Part shown: one piece after another, positions 28,321 to 36,625 of the stretch
How positions within the stretch are numbered: position 1 is the stretch's first letter
How the letters are laid out: each line of letters opens with the position of its first letter
From: CALBTQ01 sp036725605
GTDB taxonomy: Bacteria > Lernaellota > Lernaellaia > Lernaellales > Lernaellaceae
Assembly: GCA_036725605.1 (NCBI GenBank)
Contig: DAIMDW010000001.1
Location: forward strand, 558,001-622,000
Direction: 5' to 3'
Length of the DNA: 64,000 nucleotides
Notes under the pieces: generated by a model
Seen by the model: only the letters and a program-made list of their open reading frames with translations
Database searches by the model: none
Told to the model about the DNA's origin: nothing
Made by a program: the position numbers and the translations under genes

Positions 28321-29625
28321 ATGGCGAGCGTACACACCACCGAACGAGACTACTACATCGATTTCGCCAAGGGCATCGCGGTGTTCATCATGGCCTGGGG
28401 CCACACCATGTATTACACGCAGTGGCTGCCCCATAACACCGTCGAATACGCCTTTCTATGGGCTTTTTCCGAACTGAGCATGCCGATCTTCGTCCTGGCC
28501 TCGGGGATGAACGTGGTCAGCCAGGTCAAGCGGATGAAGGCCGATTCGTCGTGGCGGCCCACCCTGGCCTTCCTCGGCTCGATCGCCTGGCTGTTTATGC
28601 TCGGTTTCATTTACAACATCAACCGGCGCAGCCTGGGCCTGATGGACCTGTTCCACATGGTGGCCATGGGCACCGCGCTGGCGTTCATCGTGTCGCGTCG
28701 CGAGTGGCCGACCTGGTCGATCATCGGCCTTTCGGCGGGCATCTTCGGCGTTTCGGCCGTACTGAGCCTCGACGCCATTCCGATCAGCACGGAAATTCTG
28801 AAAAACTTCGACTACACGCGTTTCCTCAAACGGCCGAGCGATCCGTTTATCGCGCAGGCGGTGACCAACATCACCATGGGCGAATTGAAAAAGAAGGCGG
28901 TGCTCGAATTTCCCTTGTGGCGGCGTATCTTGCACATCCACTTCGCGCTGATTCCCTGGGCGGGATTTTTCCTGACGGGCGTGGTGCTCAAGCGCCTGCG
29001 CAACACCATGTGGGAATGGGTGCTGGTCGGCGTTTCCCTCGCTCTGTTCGTGGTAACGTTCCTCACGCTGCCCACCTTCGTGCCCGTCGACGATTTCGGC
29101 TTCTACCAGCGCAGCCGCGCCGATTACATCGCGCGTTTGCTGTTCACCGGCGTGCTGGCGATGGTCTTGCTGTCACGTTACTACCACCGGGCCAAAGGGG
29201 CTTTCGCCAAAGCGGCGGAACTGGCCGGGCGCGAATCGTTCATCTTTTTCGTCTGCCACTGGGGCGTGATCTGGATCTCCGCCAGCTTCTCGAACATCTT
29301 CTTGCACAACTTCAATTACTGGAAGGTCTGGGTGATCCAGATTCCGCTGAACCTGTTCCTGTCGTATAAATTTACGCAACTCATGGCCTGGTGGCGCGAC
29401 AAGACGATCATCAATCCGGGCTATGCGAAAACCTGGCTGAGCATCCTGATCATCTGCGCCCTGATCGCCGTGCGGGCCGACGCGCGCGGCAACATCTTTT
29501 TACTTAAAGTATTCAGCTTCCCCGCTTCGGTCGCCGTGGCGATGGTCTGGCCGGTCGGCCGCAACTTCATTCGCGGCCTGGTCTATCGTCGGCAGATCAA
29601 CGCCGCTAAAAAGGCCGCCGAATAA
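28321..29625 (+). CDS. Acyltransferase-like membrane protein, copy 1
   Basis: 434 residues from the ATG at 28321 (GGAAGGG upstream). About 10 membrane helices. The start DYYIDFAKGIAVFIMAWGH carries the Asp, the K/R-G pair and the His expected in acyltransferase-3/HGSNAT-like membrane acyltransferases. LSMPIFVLASGMNVV and FIFFVCHWGVIWI are further conserved parts. It probably transfers an acyl group across or at the inner membrane to a glycan or lipid headgroup. The next gene is a close paralogue in the same orientation. Copy 1 ends AAKKAAE. Confidence 0.72.
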   Translation: MASVHTTERDYYIDFAKGIAVFIMAWGHTMYYTQWLPHNTVEYAFLWAFSELSMPIFVLASGMNVVSQVKRMKADSSWRPTLAFLGSIAWLFMLGFIYNINRRSLGLMDLFHMVAMGTALAFIVSRREWPTWSIIGLSAGIFGVSAVLSLDAIPISTEILKNFDYTRFLKRPSDPFIAQAVTNITMGELKKKAVLEFPLWRRILHIHFALIPWAGFFLTGVVLKRLRNTMWEWVLVGVSLALFVVTFLTLPTFVPVDDFGFYQRSRADYIARLLFTGVLAMVLLSRYYHRAKGAFAKAAELAGRESFIFFVCHWGVIWISASFSNIFLHNFNYWKVWVIQIPLNLFLSYKFTQLMAWWRDKTIINPGYAKTWLSILIICALIAVRADARGNIFLLKVFSFPASVAVAMVWPVGRNFIRGLVYRRQINAAKKAAE

Positions 29626-29716
29626 CCTGAAGTGTATCCAGCCCGCTTGTAAGTGATTGCATTAGTGATCCTTTTTGTGTAATCCTTCCCGAAATTTCTA
29701 TGAGATGGAAGGATTC

Positions 29717-31045
29717 ATGGCTGCCGTTCACACTACCCAACGCGACTACTATATCGACTACGCCAAGGGCGTCGCGGTTTTCTTCATGGCCTGGGGCCAT
29801 ACGATGTACTTCACGCAGTGGCTGCCGCATCAGACGCTCCATTACGCCTTGCTCTGGGCGCTCACCGAATTGAGCATGCCGATCTTCGTGCTGGCCTCGG
29901 GCATCAACGTGGTCAACCAGGTCGAGCGGATGAAAAGCGACACCTCCGCCCGCCCCACCATCGCTTTTCTGGGGTCGATCGCCTGGCTCTTCCTGCTCGG
30001 CTTCGTCTACTGCATCAACCGGCGCAGCCTGGGCCTGATGGACCTGTTCCACACCGTCGCCATGGGCACCGCGCTGGCGTATATCGTCACGCGCCGCCAG
30101 TGGCCGACCTGGGCGATCGCCGCCGTGGCCTTCGGCATTTTCAGCGTGGGCGCGGTGTTGAGCGTCGACGCCATCCCGGTCAGCAGCGATCTGCTGAGGA
30201 ACTTCGACTTCTCGGGCTTCCGGAATCGCCCGCAGAATCCGTTCTTCGCCGACGCGGTGACCTACCTCACCATCGGCGAGATCAAACGCCGGGCGGTGCT
30301 CGAATACCCGCTGTGGCGGCGTATTCTGCACGTTCACTTCGCGTTGATTCCCTGGTCGGGCTACTTCCTGCTGGGCGTGTTGCTCAAGCGCATCGAGCGC
30401 ACCAAGTGGGAATACGTGCTGCTGGGCGGCACCTTCTTTTTGTTCGCCCTGACCTTCTTCGCCTTTCCGCGTTTCGTGCCGCTCGACGATTTCGGTTTCT
30501 TCCTGCGCAGCAAGCCCGATTACACCGCCCGGCACATTTTCACCGGCCCGCTGATGATGATTCTGCTGGCGCGCTATTACAAACAGGGCGTCTCCAAGCT
30601 GGCCGTGGCGGCGGAGCTGGCCGGCAAGGAATCGTTTCTTTTCTTCGTCTGTCACTGGCTGGTCATCTGGAGTTCGGCGACGATCTCCAATATCTTCCTG
30701 CACAACATCAGCTATTGGTACGTGTGGGCGGTGCAGATTCCGCTGAACATTTACCTTGCTTACAAACTCACTCAGCTCATGGCGCTCTGGCGCGACCGTA
30801 CGATCAACAAGCGCTATTACATTCCAATGTGGTTCGGCATCATGTTCATCGGCGGATTCCTGGCTTTGCGGGCCGACGCACACGGCAACATCTTCCTGAT
30901 GAAGGTGTTGAGCTTCCCCGCGTCGATCGCCGTGGCGATGGTCTGGCCGATCGGACGCAATTTCATTCGCGCCCTGGTCTATCGCAAGCAGATTGCCGCG
31001 ATGAAAAAAGCGGCCAAAGCGAAAAAGGCGGCCGAAGCCGCCTGA
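29717..31045 (+). CDS. Acyltransferase-like membrane protein, copy 2
   Basis: 442 residues from the ATG at 29717, chosen because it aligns with the start of copy 1 (MAAVHTTQRDYY against MASVHTTERDYY); an ATG four codons earlier is possible. It is nearly co-linear with copy 1 over its whole length, including CINRRSLGLMDLFHTVAMGT and FLFFVCHWLVIW, and differs mainly in loops. Copy 2 has an extended Lys/Ala tail (KKAAKAKKAAEAA); the DNA of that tail is repeated 200 bases further on. The pair is a tandem duplication, presumably with split substrate use. Confidence 0.72.
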   Translation: MAAVHTTQRDYYIDYAKGVAVFFMAWGHTMYFTQWLPHQTLHYALLWALTELSMPIFVLASGINVVNQVERMKSDTSARPTIAFLGSIAWLFLLGFVYCINRRSLGLMDLFHTVAMGTALAYIVTRRQWPTWAIAAVAFGIFSVGAVLSVDAIPVSSDLLRNFDFSGFRNRPQNPFFADAVTYLTIGEIKRRAVLEYPLWRRILHVHFALIPWSGYFLLGVLLKRIERTKWEYVLLGGTFFLFALTFFAFPRFVPLDDFGFFLRSKPDYTARHIFTGPLMMILLARYYKQGVSKLAVAAELAGKESFLFFVCHWLVIWSSATISNIFLHNISYWYVWAVQIPLNIYLAYKLTQLMALWRDRTINKRYYIPMWFGIMFIGGFLALRADAHGNIFLMKVLSFPASIAVAMVWPIGRNFIRALVYRKQIAAMKKAAKAKKAAEAA

Positions 31046-31046
31046 T
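31021..31046. repeat. Direct repeat copy A (26 bp), end of acyltransferase copy 2
   Basis: These 26 bases recur exactly at 31238-31263. Here they encode the last residues and stop of acyltransferase copy 2; they contain the GGCGGC-CGAA-GCCGCC palindrome. Confidence 0.9.
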
Positions 31047-31100
31047 GGACCGGGCACAACCAAAATGATTGTCCCTTTTCCGGATGTTGTATCCGCGATT

Positions 31101-31199
31101 CGGTGGCACTGATACGCCGAACGCAGTGAGGCTTATCAGTGCCTGCCATGAACACTGATAAACTCGTTCGCCTTGCTCGCTCGTGTATCAGTGCCACCG
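31101..31199. repeat. Composite palindromic element (two hairpins with shared TATCAGTG core)
   Basis: A perfect 15-bp inverted repeat forms the ends (CGGTGGCACTGATAC at 31101-31115; its complement at 31185-31199). Inside is a second inverted pair (TTATCAGTG at 31133-31141; CACTGATAA at 31153-31161). The TATCAGTG core therefore occurs four times in alternating orientation, giving either two side-by-side hairpins or one long cruciform. The layout is like REP/BIME doublets or a tiny MITE. No gene lies within. Confidence 0.75.
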
Positions 31200-31237
31200 C
31201 GTCTTGGTCAGGCTGTTTCGAGGAAACAACCAAAAAT

Positions 31238-31263
31238 GAAAAAGGCGGCCGAAGCCGCCTGAT
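31238..31263 (-). terminator. Rho-independent terminator for the surface operon, also direct repeat copy B
   Basis: On the minus strand GGCGGC-TTCG-GCCGCC is followed directly by TTTTTCATTTTT. It lies 4 bases past the stop of the ArfB-like gene and so ends the transcript of the 36.5-31.3 kb operon. The same 26 bases form copy A at 31021-31046, within the end of acyltransferase copy 2. Confidence 0.88.
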
Positions 31264-31266
31264 TCA

Positions 31267-31620
31267 TCACCAAGCGCCGTCCGCCGGCTCGCGACGGACG
31301 GCTTTCTTGGCCGCTTGTTTTTTCTTCTCCTCCAACCGCTTTTCCTTGGCGGCGCGCGACGGCTTGGTCGGCTTGCGCTCGACCGGCACGAAGTTCAACT
31401 CTTCGAGCTTCGCCGCCAGGCGCTCGTACGCCACGTCCAGGTTGCGTGCCTGGCTGCGGCGTTCGACGGCCGTCACGATCACGCCGGACGGCAGATGGCG
31501 CAGCCGCACGGCCGTTTCCCGCTTGTTGCGATGCTGACCGCCCGGGCCGGTCGCCTTGAAAAACTCCACCTCGACTTCGCGTTCCAGCGTTTCACGGTCG
31601 GTGGCAAAGGGTTCGTTCAT
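31267..31620 (-). CDS. ArfB-like peptidyl-tRNA hydrolase / RF-1 domain protein
   Basis: 117 residues. The catalytic GGQ (G27-G28-Q29) sits in KATGPGGQHRNKRETAVRL, the RF-1 domain signature, and the protein ends in a basic Lys/Arg/Ala tail, as in ArfB (YaeJ) and bacterial RF-1-domain homologues that free stalled ribosomes. The domain that reads stop codons is absent. Its ATG overlaps the stop of the upstream gene in TAATG, so its translation is likely coupled to that of the DDDTT lipoprotein. The usual ArfB is about 140 residues, so this is on the short side. Confidence 0.85.
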   Translation of the reverse strand: MNEPFATDRETLEREVEVEFFKATGPGGQHRNKRETAVRLRHLPSGVIVTAVERRSQARNLDVAYERLAAKLEELNFVPVERKPTKPSRAAKEKRLEEKKKQAAKKAVRREPADGAW

Positions 31621-33755
31621 TATTTCGTTTCGCCATCCCAAGCGAAGACGAAGTCCAGTTCGGTATCGCCTTCGATCAAAATGTTGTTGCAATACTCCAG
31701 GTGGTCGTCGACGTTGATCATGGCCAGGTTCATCGAGCCTTCGTTCACCGGCAGACTGTAATAGCCCGTTGCATCCCAAATGATCGAAGTGATGAACATG
31801 AACGGTTCGCTTTGGTCGGAACTGGTGATGTGTTCCAGCGTGTTGGTTCCCATGATCGTCGTCGGCACCGCCGGGGTCACGCCGTCGCTCATGAAAATGT
31901 TGCCGGTCAGATGATGCATCGTCAGATTGAAATTCTGCGTCTGTTTGTCTTCGCTAAGGGTGATTTCGGCGAACTCCTCGTCCTCGATAAAGAAGTAGGT
32001 GTCAAAGCCGATGATGGCGTCCATCGACATGGTCAGCGTGTAGCTGCCCGGCAAGGCGGTGACCGAATAGCTGCCGTCCGAGTCCATTTCGCCGTAATAC
32101 TCGATGCCGTACTGATCGACCAGATAAAGGTCGCCGAACACGAACAGCGAACTGAAGAACAACAGCGGCGTCGTGTCGTTGATCGTGATCGTGCCTTCCA
32201 GCGTGGCCGTGGTGCCCACGAACTGGTAATCATGCGTCAGGGTCTCGCTCACGACAACGCCCGCTTCGCGTTCGCGAACCAGGTCTTCCTCGTAATACGG
32301 ATTGTAGTACAGGTCATACGTGCCCGCCGGCAGCATCAAGTTATAGACGCCGGTCTCGTCGGTGTAGTTGTACGCCTCGAAGGTCGCGCCGTCGGCCACC
32401 GATACGGCCTTGACCAGCACATCCTCCAGCGTCGCGCCCTCCGGATCGGTGATCGTGCCGGTGACTTCGATCAACGGAACCTCGATCAACACATTCTCCT
32501 TGGTCGGTGCGGTCACTGTAATCTGCTGCGTGTCGTCGAAATACTTGGTGTACTGATACACATTGTAAGAAATGGATCGATAATCGATGACCACATCGTA
32601 GGTGCCCGCCGGCAGCACGATGTCCACGAAGCTGTATCCGCCCTCGAATTCGGCGACATAGAAATCGCTGCCCGCGGTGAAGGTCATCGAGCCGCTGGCG
32701 CCCAAGCCCAGATCGTAGTACCAGGACGAGCCGTCGTTGGTCAATTTCACCCGCGTTTCATAGCCGGTGACGGGGAACTGGAAGTCGTGATTCATGTGCG
32801 TGGTCACGGCCACCGGGTTCTCGCTCGCCTGCGGCAATGACGTGCTCAACAACGGCGAATAGCGGAACGTATAATTGTCGAAAGCTGGTAAAAAGACCAT
32901 GTAGGCGTCGGCTTCCATGGTGAATTCGACTTCCAGGGCAAAGGTCGTCGGATCCTCTTTAACCTCATCGCCGCCGGTGATCAGAATGGTTGTTCCTTCC
33001 ACCGGATTTTCTTCCGGATCGGTAATCGAACCATCAATTGAATACAGTGTCAGGGCGATGTCCTGCGTCACCGTTTCGGCGCCGACCACCAGGTCCTCGA
33101 CAATGTAGGAGTTGCGGTAGGTCCAGAAGAAGTCCTCGCCGTCGTAAACCAGAATTTCGATTTCGACGTTGTAGGTGCCCGCCATCACGTACGGTGCGCG
33201 ATAGGAACCGTCGGTGTCGACGTTGGCCAGGAAGGAATCGCCTTTGCTTTCGCTCCAGAATTTCAGCATCACATCGGCTTGGTTGTAGGCGGCGAAATAC
33301 GTCGTGATGGGCGTTTCGTTGACCGTCACCGCGCCGGTGACAAGCACGCCCTCGGGCTCGTGCAAAGTCGTATCGTCGTCGCCGGTGTCATCGTCGGTCG
33401 TATCGTCGTCGGTGGTGTCATCGTCGGTGGTGTCGTCGTCGGTCGTATCGTCGTCGGTTGTGTCATCGTCGGTGGTGTCATCGTCCGTGGTGTCATCGTC
33501 CGTGGTGTCGTCATCGGTCGTGTCATCATCGGTTGTATCATCATCCGTTGTATCGTCGTCGGTCGTGTCGTCGTCCGTGGTGTCGTCATCAGTGGTGTCG
33601 TCGTCATCGTCGTCGCTCGCGTCGTCGTCGGCGTCATCGTCATCGGACGGGCAACGCGGACAGTCGTCGTCATCGTCGTCGCAGCCGAAAGCGCCCGCCA
33701 ACAGCGGAATCAACAACAATGACAAACAAAGCATCAGGTAAACCGATTTCTTCAT
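31620..33755 (-). CDS. Lipoprotein with (DDDTT)n tether and carboxypeptidase-regulatory-like repeats
   Basis: 711 residues from the ATG at 33755 (AAGGAG seven bases upstream). The signal peptide ends AGAFGC, an imperfect but plausible lipobox, and the Cys is followed by poly-Asp and about 14 DDDTT units (about residues 22-125). The rest is a chain of beta-sandwich modules with the pattern GSITDPEENPVEGTTILI, TGTITDPEGATLEDVLVKAV, LEGTITINDTTPLLF and GTYDVVIDY, typical of carboxypeptidase-regulatory/CNA_B-like surface repeats. It is likely a surface stalk or adhesin with no visible enzyme domain. It is the third gene of the operon starting with the discoidin-like lipoprotein. Confidence 0.8.
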   Translation of the reverse strand: MKKSVYLMLCLSLLLIPLLAGAFGCDDDDDDCPRCPSDDDDADDDASDDDDDDTTDDDTTDDDTTDDDTTDDDTTDDDTTDDDTTDDDTTDDDTTDDDTTDDDTTDDDTTDDDTTDDDTTDDDTGDDDTTLHEPEGVLVTGAVTVNETPITTYFAAYNQADVMLKFWSESKGDSFLANVDTDGSYRAPYVMAGTYNVEIEILVYDGEDFFWTYRNSYIVEDLVVGAETVTQDIALTLYSIDGSITDPEENPVEGTTILITGGDEVKEDPTTFALEVEFTMEADAYMVFLPAFDNYTFRYSPLLSTSLPQASENPVAVTTHMNHDFQFPVTGYETRVKLTNDGSSWYYDLGLGASGSMTFTAGSDFYVAEFEGGYSFVDIVLPAGTYDVVIDYRSISYNVYQYTKYFDDTQQITVTAPTKENVLIEVPLIEVTGTITDPEGATLEDVLVKAVSVADGATFEAYNYTDETGVYNLMLPAGTYDLYYNPYYEEDLVREREAGVVVSETLTHDYQFVGTTATLEGTITINDTTPLLFFSSLFVFGDLYLVDQYGIEYYGEMDSDGSYSVTALPGSYTLTMSMDAIIGFDTYFFIEDEEFAEITLSEDKQTQNFNLTMHHLTGNIFMSDGVTPAVPTTIMGTNTLEHITSSDQSEPFMFITSIIWDATGYYSLPVNEGSMNLAMINVDDHLEYCNNILIEGDTELDFVFAWDGETK
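33373..33606 (-). repeat. 15-bp periodic (DDDTT)n coding repeat
   Basis: About 14 consecutive 15-base units encoding three Asp and two Thr, with synonymous changes between units. One unit at the distal end has Gly in place of a Thr. It is far more regular at protein level than the tails at 19.7 and 26.5 kb. Confidence 0.88.
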
Positions 33756-33807
33756 CTTCCCACTCCTTGCGAAGGTTTCCAAAAAATCTGGTTGGCCGTA
33801 TTATTAT

Positions 33808-35511
33808 TTATTTATTGATGATAATCAAATCGATGCGCGTGTTTTTCAATTGCCCGTTCGGCGTGTCGTCGGCCGTGATCGGCACCGTGTCGCCCATCCC
33901 TTCGGCGGTCAGACGCGCCGCATCGATTTTTTGGCTCAGCAGATAATTGCGCACCGCCTGCGCCCGCGCTTCGCTCAACGCCTGCGCCTCGGTCACCGCC
34001 GAGGAAACGTGCCCCTCGATCCGCACGGCCACGGTTGGATATTCCTGCAGCAATGCCGCCAGATCGGCGAGCATCGTTTTGTCGTAATCGGACAGGTTCG
34101 AGCCGCGCGGACCGTCGAAGGTCAGCGCCGCCGGCAGCACGAACTGCCCCTCGAACATCATCACGCCGCTCGGCTTGCGCGCCAGCACCACTTCGGGCAC
34201 GCCGTCGTCGTCGAGGTACCCGTTAAAGGTTTCCGGCTCCAGCGGCGCGCCGTCGAGGTTATCGGGCACCTGGTCCTCGTCGCTGTCGACGCTCAGCGGA
34301 TTGGTGCGCAGCTCGCCGACTTCCTGCGCGTCCGAAAGCGTGTCGCCGTCGCTGTCGATCTGGCGCGGATTGGTGCCGTACAGACGCACTTCGGCCGCGT
34401 CCGACAAGCCGTCGCCGTCGCTGTCGGCCTGCGTGGGATCGGTGCCGTATTGTTTGACCTCGATGCCGTCGGACAAGCCGTCGCCGTCGCTGTCCGGGTT
34501 GGCCGGGTCGGTTTTGAACAGCCGCGTTTCGTCGTAGTTGGTCAGGCCGTCGCGGTCGGAGTCGTCGGTGCGGCTGTCGGCCCCGGCCATGGCCGAAACG
34601 GCCTTCGGCTCACGATCGAGTTCCGGCCAGGTGACGCCGATGGCCGCAAAGCCCCGATACACCGGATTGCCGATGCCCGCGTTGATGCCCATGCCGCCGC
34701 CGGCGGTGAAATGCATCGGTCCGGCAAACGCCCGCACGGCGACCAGCGCCTCGGCGGGGAATTCCGCATCCAGATTTTCCACCTGGTAATCGACCGTGCG
34801 CCCGTAAATCTCGGCCAGAATATCCAGGTGCTTGTGCGCCATGATGCTCACGCCCGCACCGACCTCCGCCCGGCCGGACGGATCGAAGCCGCTTTCGTCG
34901 TCGCCCCGGTTTCCCATATACAGATAACCGCCATTAACGACGATGTTCACGCGCTCGAACCGCTTGTCCACCGCCAGGCGCACGCCCGCGTTGGTCGCCT
35001 CCGTGCCGAAGTAATGATCCGGATCACCGCTGGGAAATTCGCCCAGGCCGATCAGCGCGATGCCGATCGAACCGGGCCGGTTTCGCAACAAACGGAACTT
35101 CATCGCGCCGCGCAGATCGCCCAGGCCCGCGCCGCTTTCATCGCCCGTGTCGGGGAAATCCAGGCCCGTGTCGATGTCCATGTCCTTGCCGGAAACCGAG
35201 TTGTAGCTGCCGGCGAAACCGAACTCGGCGAAATTGAACAGACCGATCGAGCCGCGCAATTCGGCGGTCAGCATCTGCTCGACGATCTTGAATTCCTCGT
35301 CGTTGCCGGCGAACTCGATGGTAAACGGATCCTGGGCGAAGTTGGCCGTCGTCGCGAAGCCGAATTGTCCGAAGGCCGGCACGTTGGAAGAATACAACGT
35401 CACCAGGTTGTCCACGCCGATCGCCGGCTGAAAGTTTTGCACGTCGATCGCCCAGGCGGCCGAACCGCCCGCTATCGTCAACAACGCCAGTATGATGATT
35501 AGTTTCTTCAC
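33808..35511 (-). CDS. OmpA-family outer-membrane protein with thrombospondin type-3 repeats
   Basis: 567 residues from a GTG at 35511 (AAGGGGA upstream; upstream codons in frame lack a ribosome site). Signal peptide LIIILALLTIAGGSAAWA. The N-terminal ~290 residues have beta-barrel character (NAGVRLAVDKRFERVNIVV, AEVGAGVSIMAHKHLDILA). About residues 310-420 hold calcium-binding TSP3-type repeats (DSDGDGLSD, DSDGDTLSD). The C-terminal OmpA domain (GHVSSAVTEAQALSEARAQ; TRIDLIIINK) should bind peptidoglycan. The protein would link outer membrane to cell wall. It lies 19 bases after the discoidin-like lipoprotein gene and 52 before the DDDTT gene. Confidence 0.9.
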   Translation of the reverse strand: MKKLIIILALLTIAGGSAAWAIDVQNFQPAIGVDNLVTLYSSNVPAFGQFGFATTANFAQDPFTIEFAGNDEEFKIVEQMLTAELRGSIGLFNFAEFGFAGSYNSVSGKDMDIDTGLDFPDTGDESGAGLGDLRGAMKFRLLRNRPGSIGIALIGLGEFPSGDPDHYFGTEATNAGVRLAVDKRFERVNIVVNGGYLYMGNRGDDESGFDPSGRAEVGAGVSIMAHKHLDILAEIYGRTVDYQVENLDAEFPAEALVAVRAFAGPMHFTAGGGMGINAGIGNPVYRGFAAIGVTWPELDREPKAVSAMAGADSRTDDSDRDGLTNYDETRLFKTDPANPDSDGDGLSDGIEVKQYGTDPTQADSDGDGLSDAAEVRLYGTNPRQIDSDGDTLSDAQEVGELRTNPLSVDSDEDQVPDNLDGAPLEPETFNGYLDDDGVPEVVLARKPSGVMMFEGQFVLPAALTFDGPRGSNLSDYDKTMLADLAALLQEYPTVAVRIEGHVSSAVTEAQALSEARAQAVRNYLLSQKIDAARLTAEGMGDTVPITADDTPNGQLKNTRIDLIIINK

Positions 35512-35530
35512 GCCAGTCCCCTTTTCCGGC

Positions 35531-36496
35531 TCACTCGCACGGATCGTCCGGAATCTTGAAACCGTAGGCTTCCAACTCGGCAACCTCGAAACTGTACTTG
35601 CCGGTGAATACCGCGTTCGGCCGGTTGCTTTCATGCAGGAAAAGAAACACCCAGCGCCCTTCCACCGGAGCATCTTCCAGATCGATGCTGTTGTTTTGGA
35701 TGTCCAGGTCCGCCGCCTGCTCGACGGTTTCCAACAACACGTAACCGTAGTCGGCCGGGTCCTCGACTCCCAGTTCATGAGGCATCTTGGCCACGTTGTC
35801 GTTGGTGTTCAGATAAACGTCGAACTTGGTGCCGTACTCGTAATCGCCGGACAGGGCATCGCGCCCCCAATGGATTTCGACGCGGTTGATCCAGTATTCC
35901 TGCTGCATCTTCACGCCGATCCACTGCGGCTGGTAATCGGCGCCCTCATTGATCGGATTGGTCGTGTTTTCCCACCAGGTGAGATAGTTGCCGTCGATCG
36001 CCTTGTCGGCGGTGTTGTTCGGCTTGGTGGAACTGGTACTACTGACCTCGACCGTGGAACTCAACGAATAATTGTCGGTGTGTTGCTCGATGACGACCGA
36101 TGAACTGTCGCTGCGATTGCCCGCGGCGTCCTCGGCGACGAACTGCAAGGTGTTCACCACCTCCGGCTGCAACGCGACCTTCACGCAAAATTCGCCGTCG
36201 GCGTTCGTCTGCGCTTCCGCGTCGGCCAGCCCGCCGGTCACGTAGATCAACGATCCGGCTTCGGCGGCGCCGTGAATGCTCTGATACGACAATCCCGTGG
36301 GGCTGGTCGGATCGTCCACCTCCGGCGCATCGGGCGGCGTGGTGTCGGGCGGACCGTCATCATCATCGTCGGGCGCGGCGGTGTCGTCATCATCGGCGAT
36401 GGGGGCATCGACTGTGGAAGAAGTGTCGCAAAAGAAAAGCGGCGTGCACATCAGCAACACAAAAACCAGCAGAAGGATAGACCGGCCTGCGTGCAT
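35531..36496 (-). CDS. Lipoprotein with Asp-rich linker and F5/8 type C (discoidin)-like domain
   Basis: 321 residues. The signal peptide ends TPLFFC; the linker is Asp/Pro rich (IADDDDTAAPDDDDDGPPD). A first beta module (SPTGLSYQSIHGAAEAGSLI to FVAEDAAGNRSDSS) looks like an Ig-like Bacterial/HYR domain. The C-terminal ~170 residues resemble a discoidin/F5-8C fold: NNTADKAIDGNYLTWWEN, QPQWIGVKM, INRVEIHWG and FEVAELEAYGF. These domains bind sugars or lipids, so a role in surface attachment is likely. It is the first gene of the four-gene surface operon. Confidence 0.8.
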   Translation of the reverse strand: MHAGRSILLLVFVLLMCTPLFFCDTSSTVDAPIADDDDTAAPDDDDDGPPDTTPPDAPEVDDPTSPTGLSYQSIHGAAEAGSLIYVTGGLADAEAQTNADGEFCVKVALQPEVVNTLQFVAEDAAGNRSDSSSVVIEQHTDNYSLSSTVEVSSTSSTKPNNTADKAIDGNYLTWWENTTNPINEGADYQPQWIGVKMQQEYWINRVEIHWGRDALSGDYEYGTKFDVYLNTNDNVAKMPHELGVEDPADYGYVLLETVEQAADLDIQNNSIDLEDAPVEGRWVFLFLHESNRPNAVFTGKYSFEVAELEAYGFKIPDDPCE

Positions 36497-36625
36497 GCTC
36501 TCCCTCCTGATTGCGGCTCTGGTTCATTAACGCGGAATTATATTTCGATGGTAGGGCCAACCCTTGAGGGCGTCAAGGTTCTCTTGCGGTAACGCGACCG
36601 AATTTATGCAAATTAATATTGTCGT

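Noticed and set aside
29606..31063. 485-codon minus-strand frame across acyltransferase copy 2
   Set aside because: Low-complexity His/Asp/Glu/Arg composition; shadow of the real membrane-protein gene.
33373..33606. Short tandem repeats considered as a CRISPR array
   Set aside because: Units are 15 bases with no spacers, are in frame, and vary only at silent positions; they encode a repeat peptide.
33304..33741. Plus-strand frame translating as VVSSS repeats
   Set aside because: Antisense of the GAC/GAT/ACC repeat encoding DDDTT on the minus strand. The same applies to the Ser-rich frame opposite the tail at 26.4-26.8 kb.
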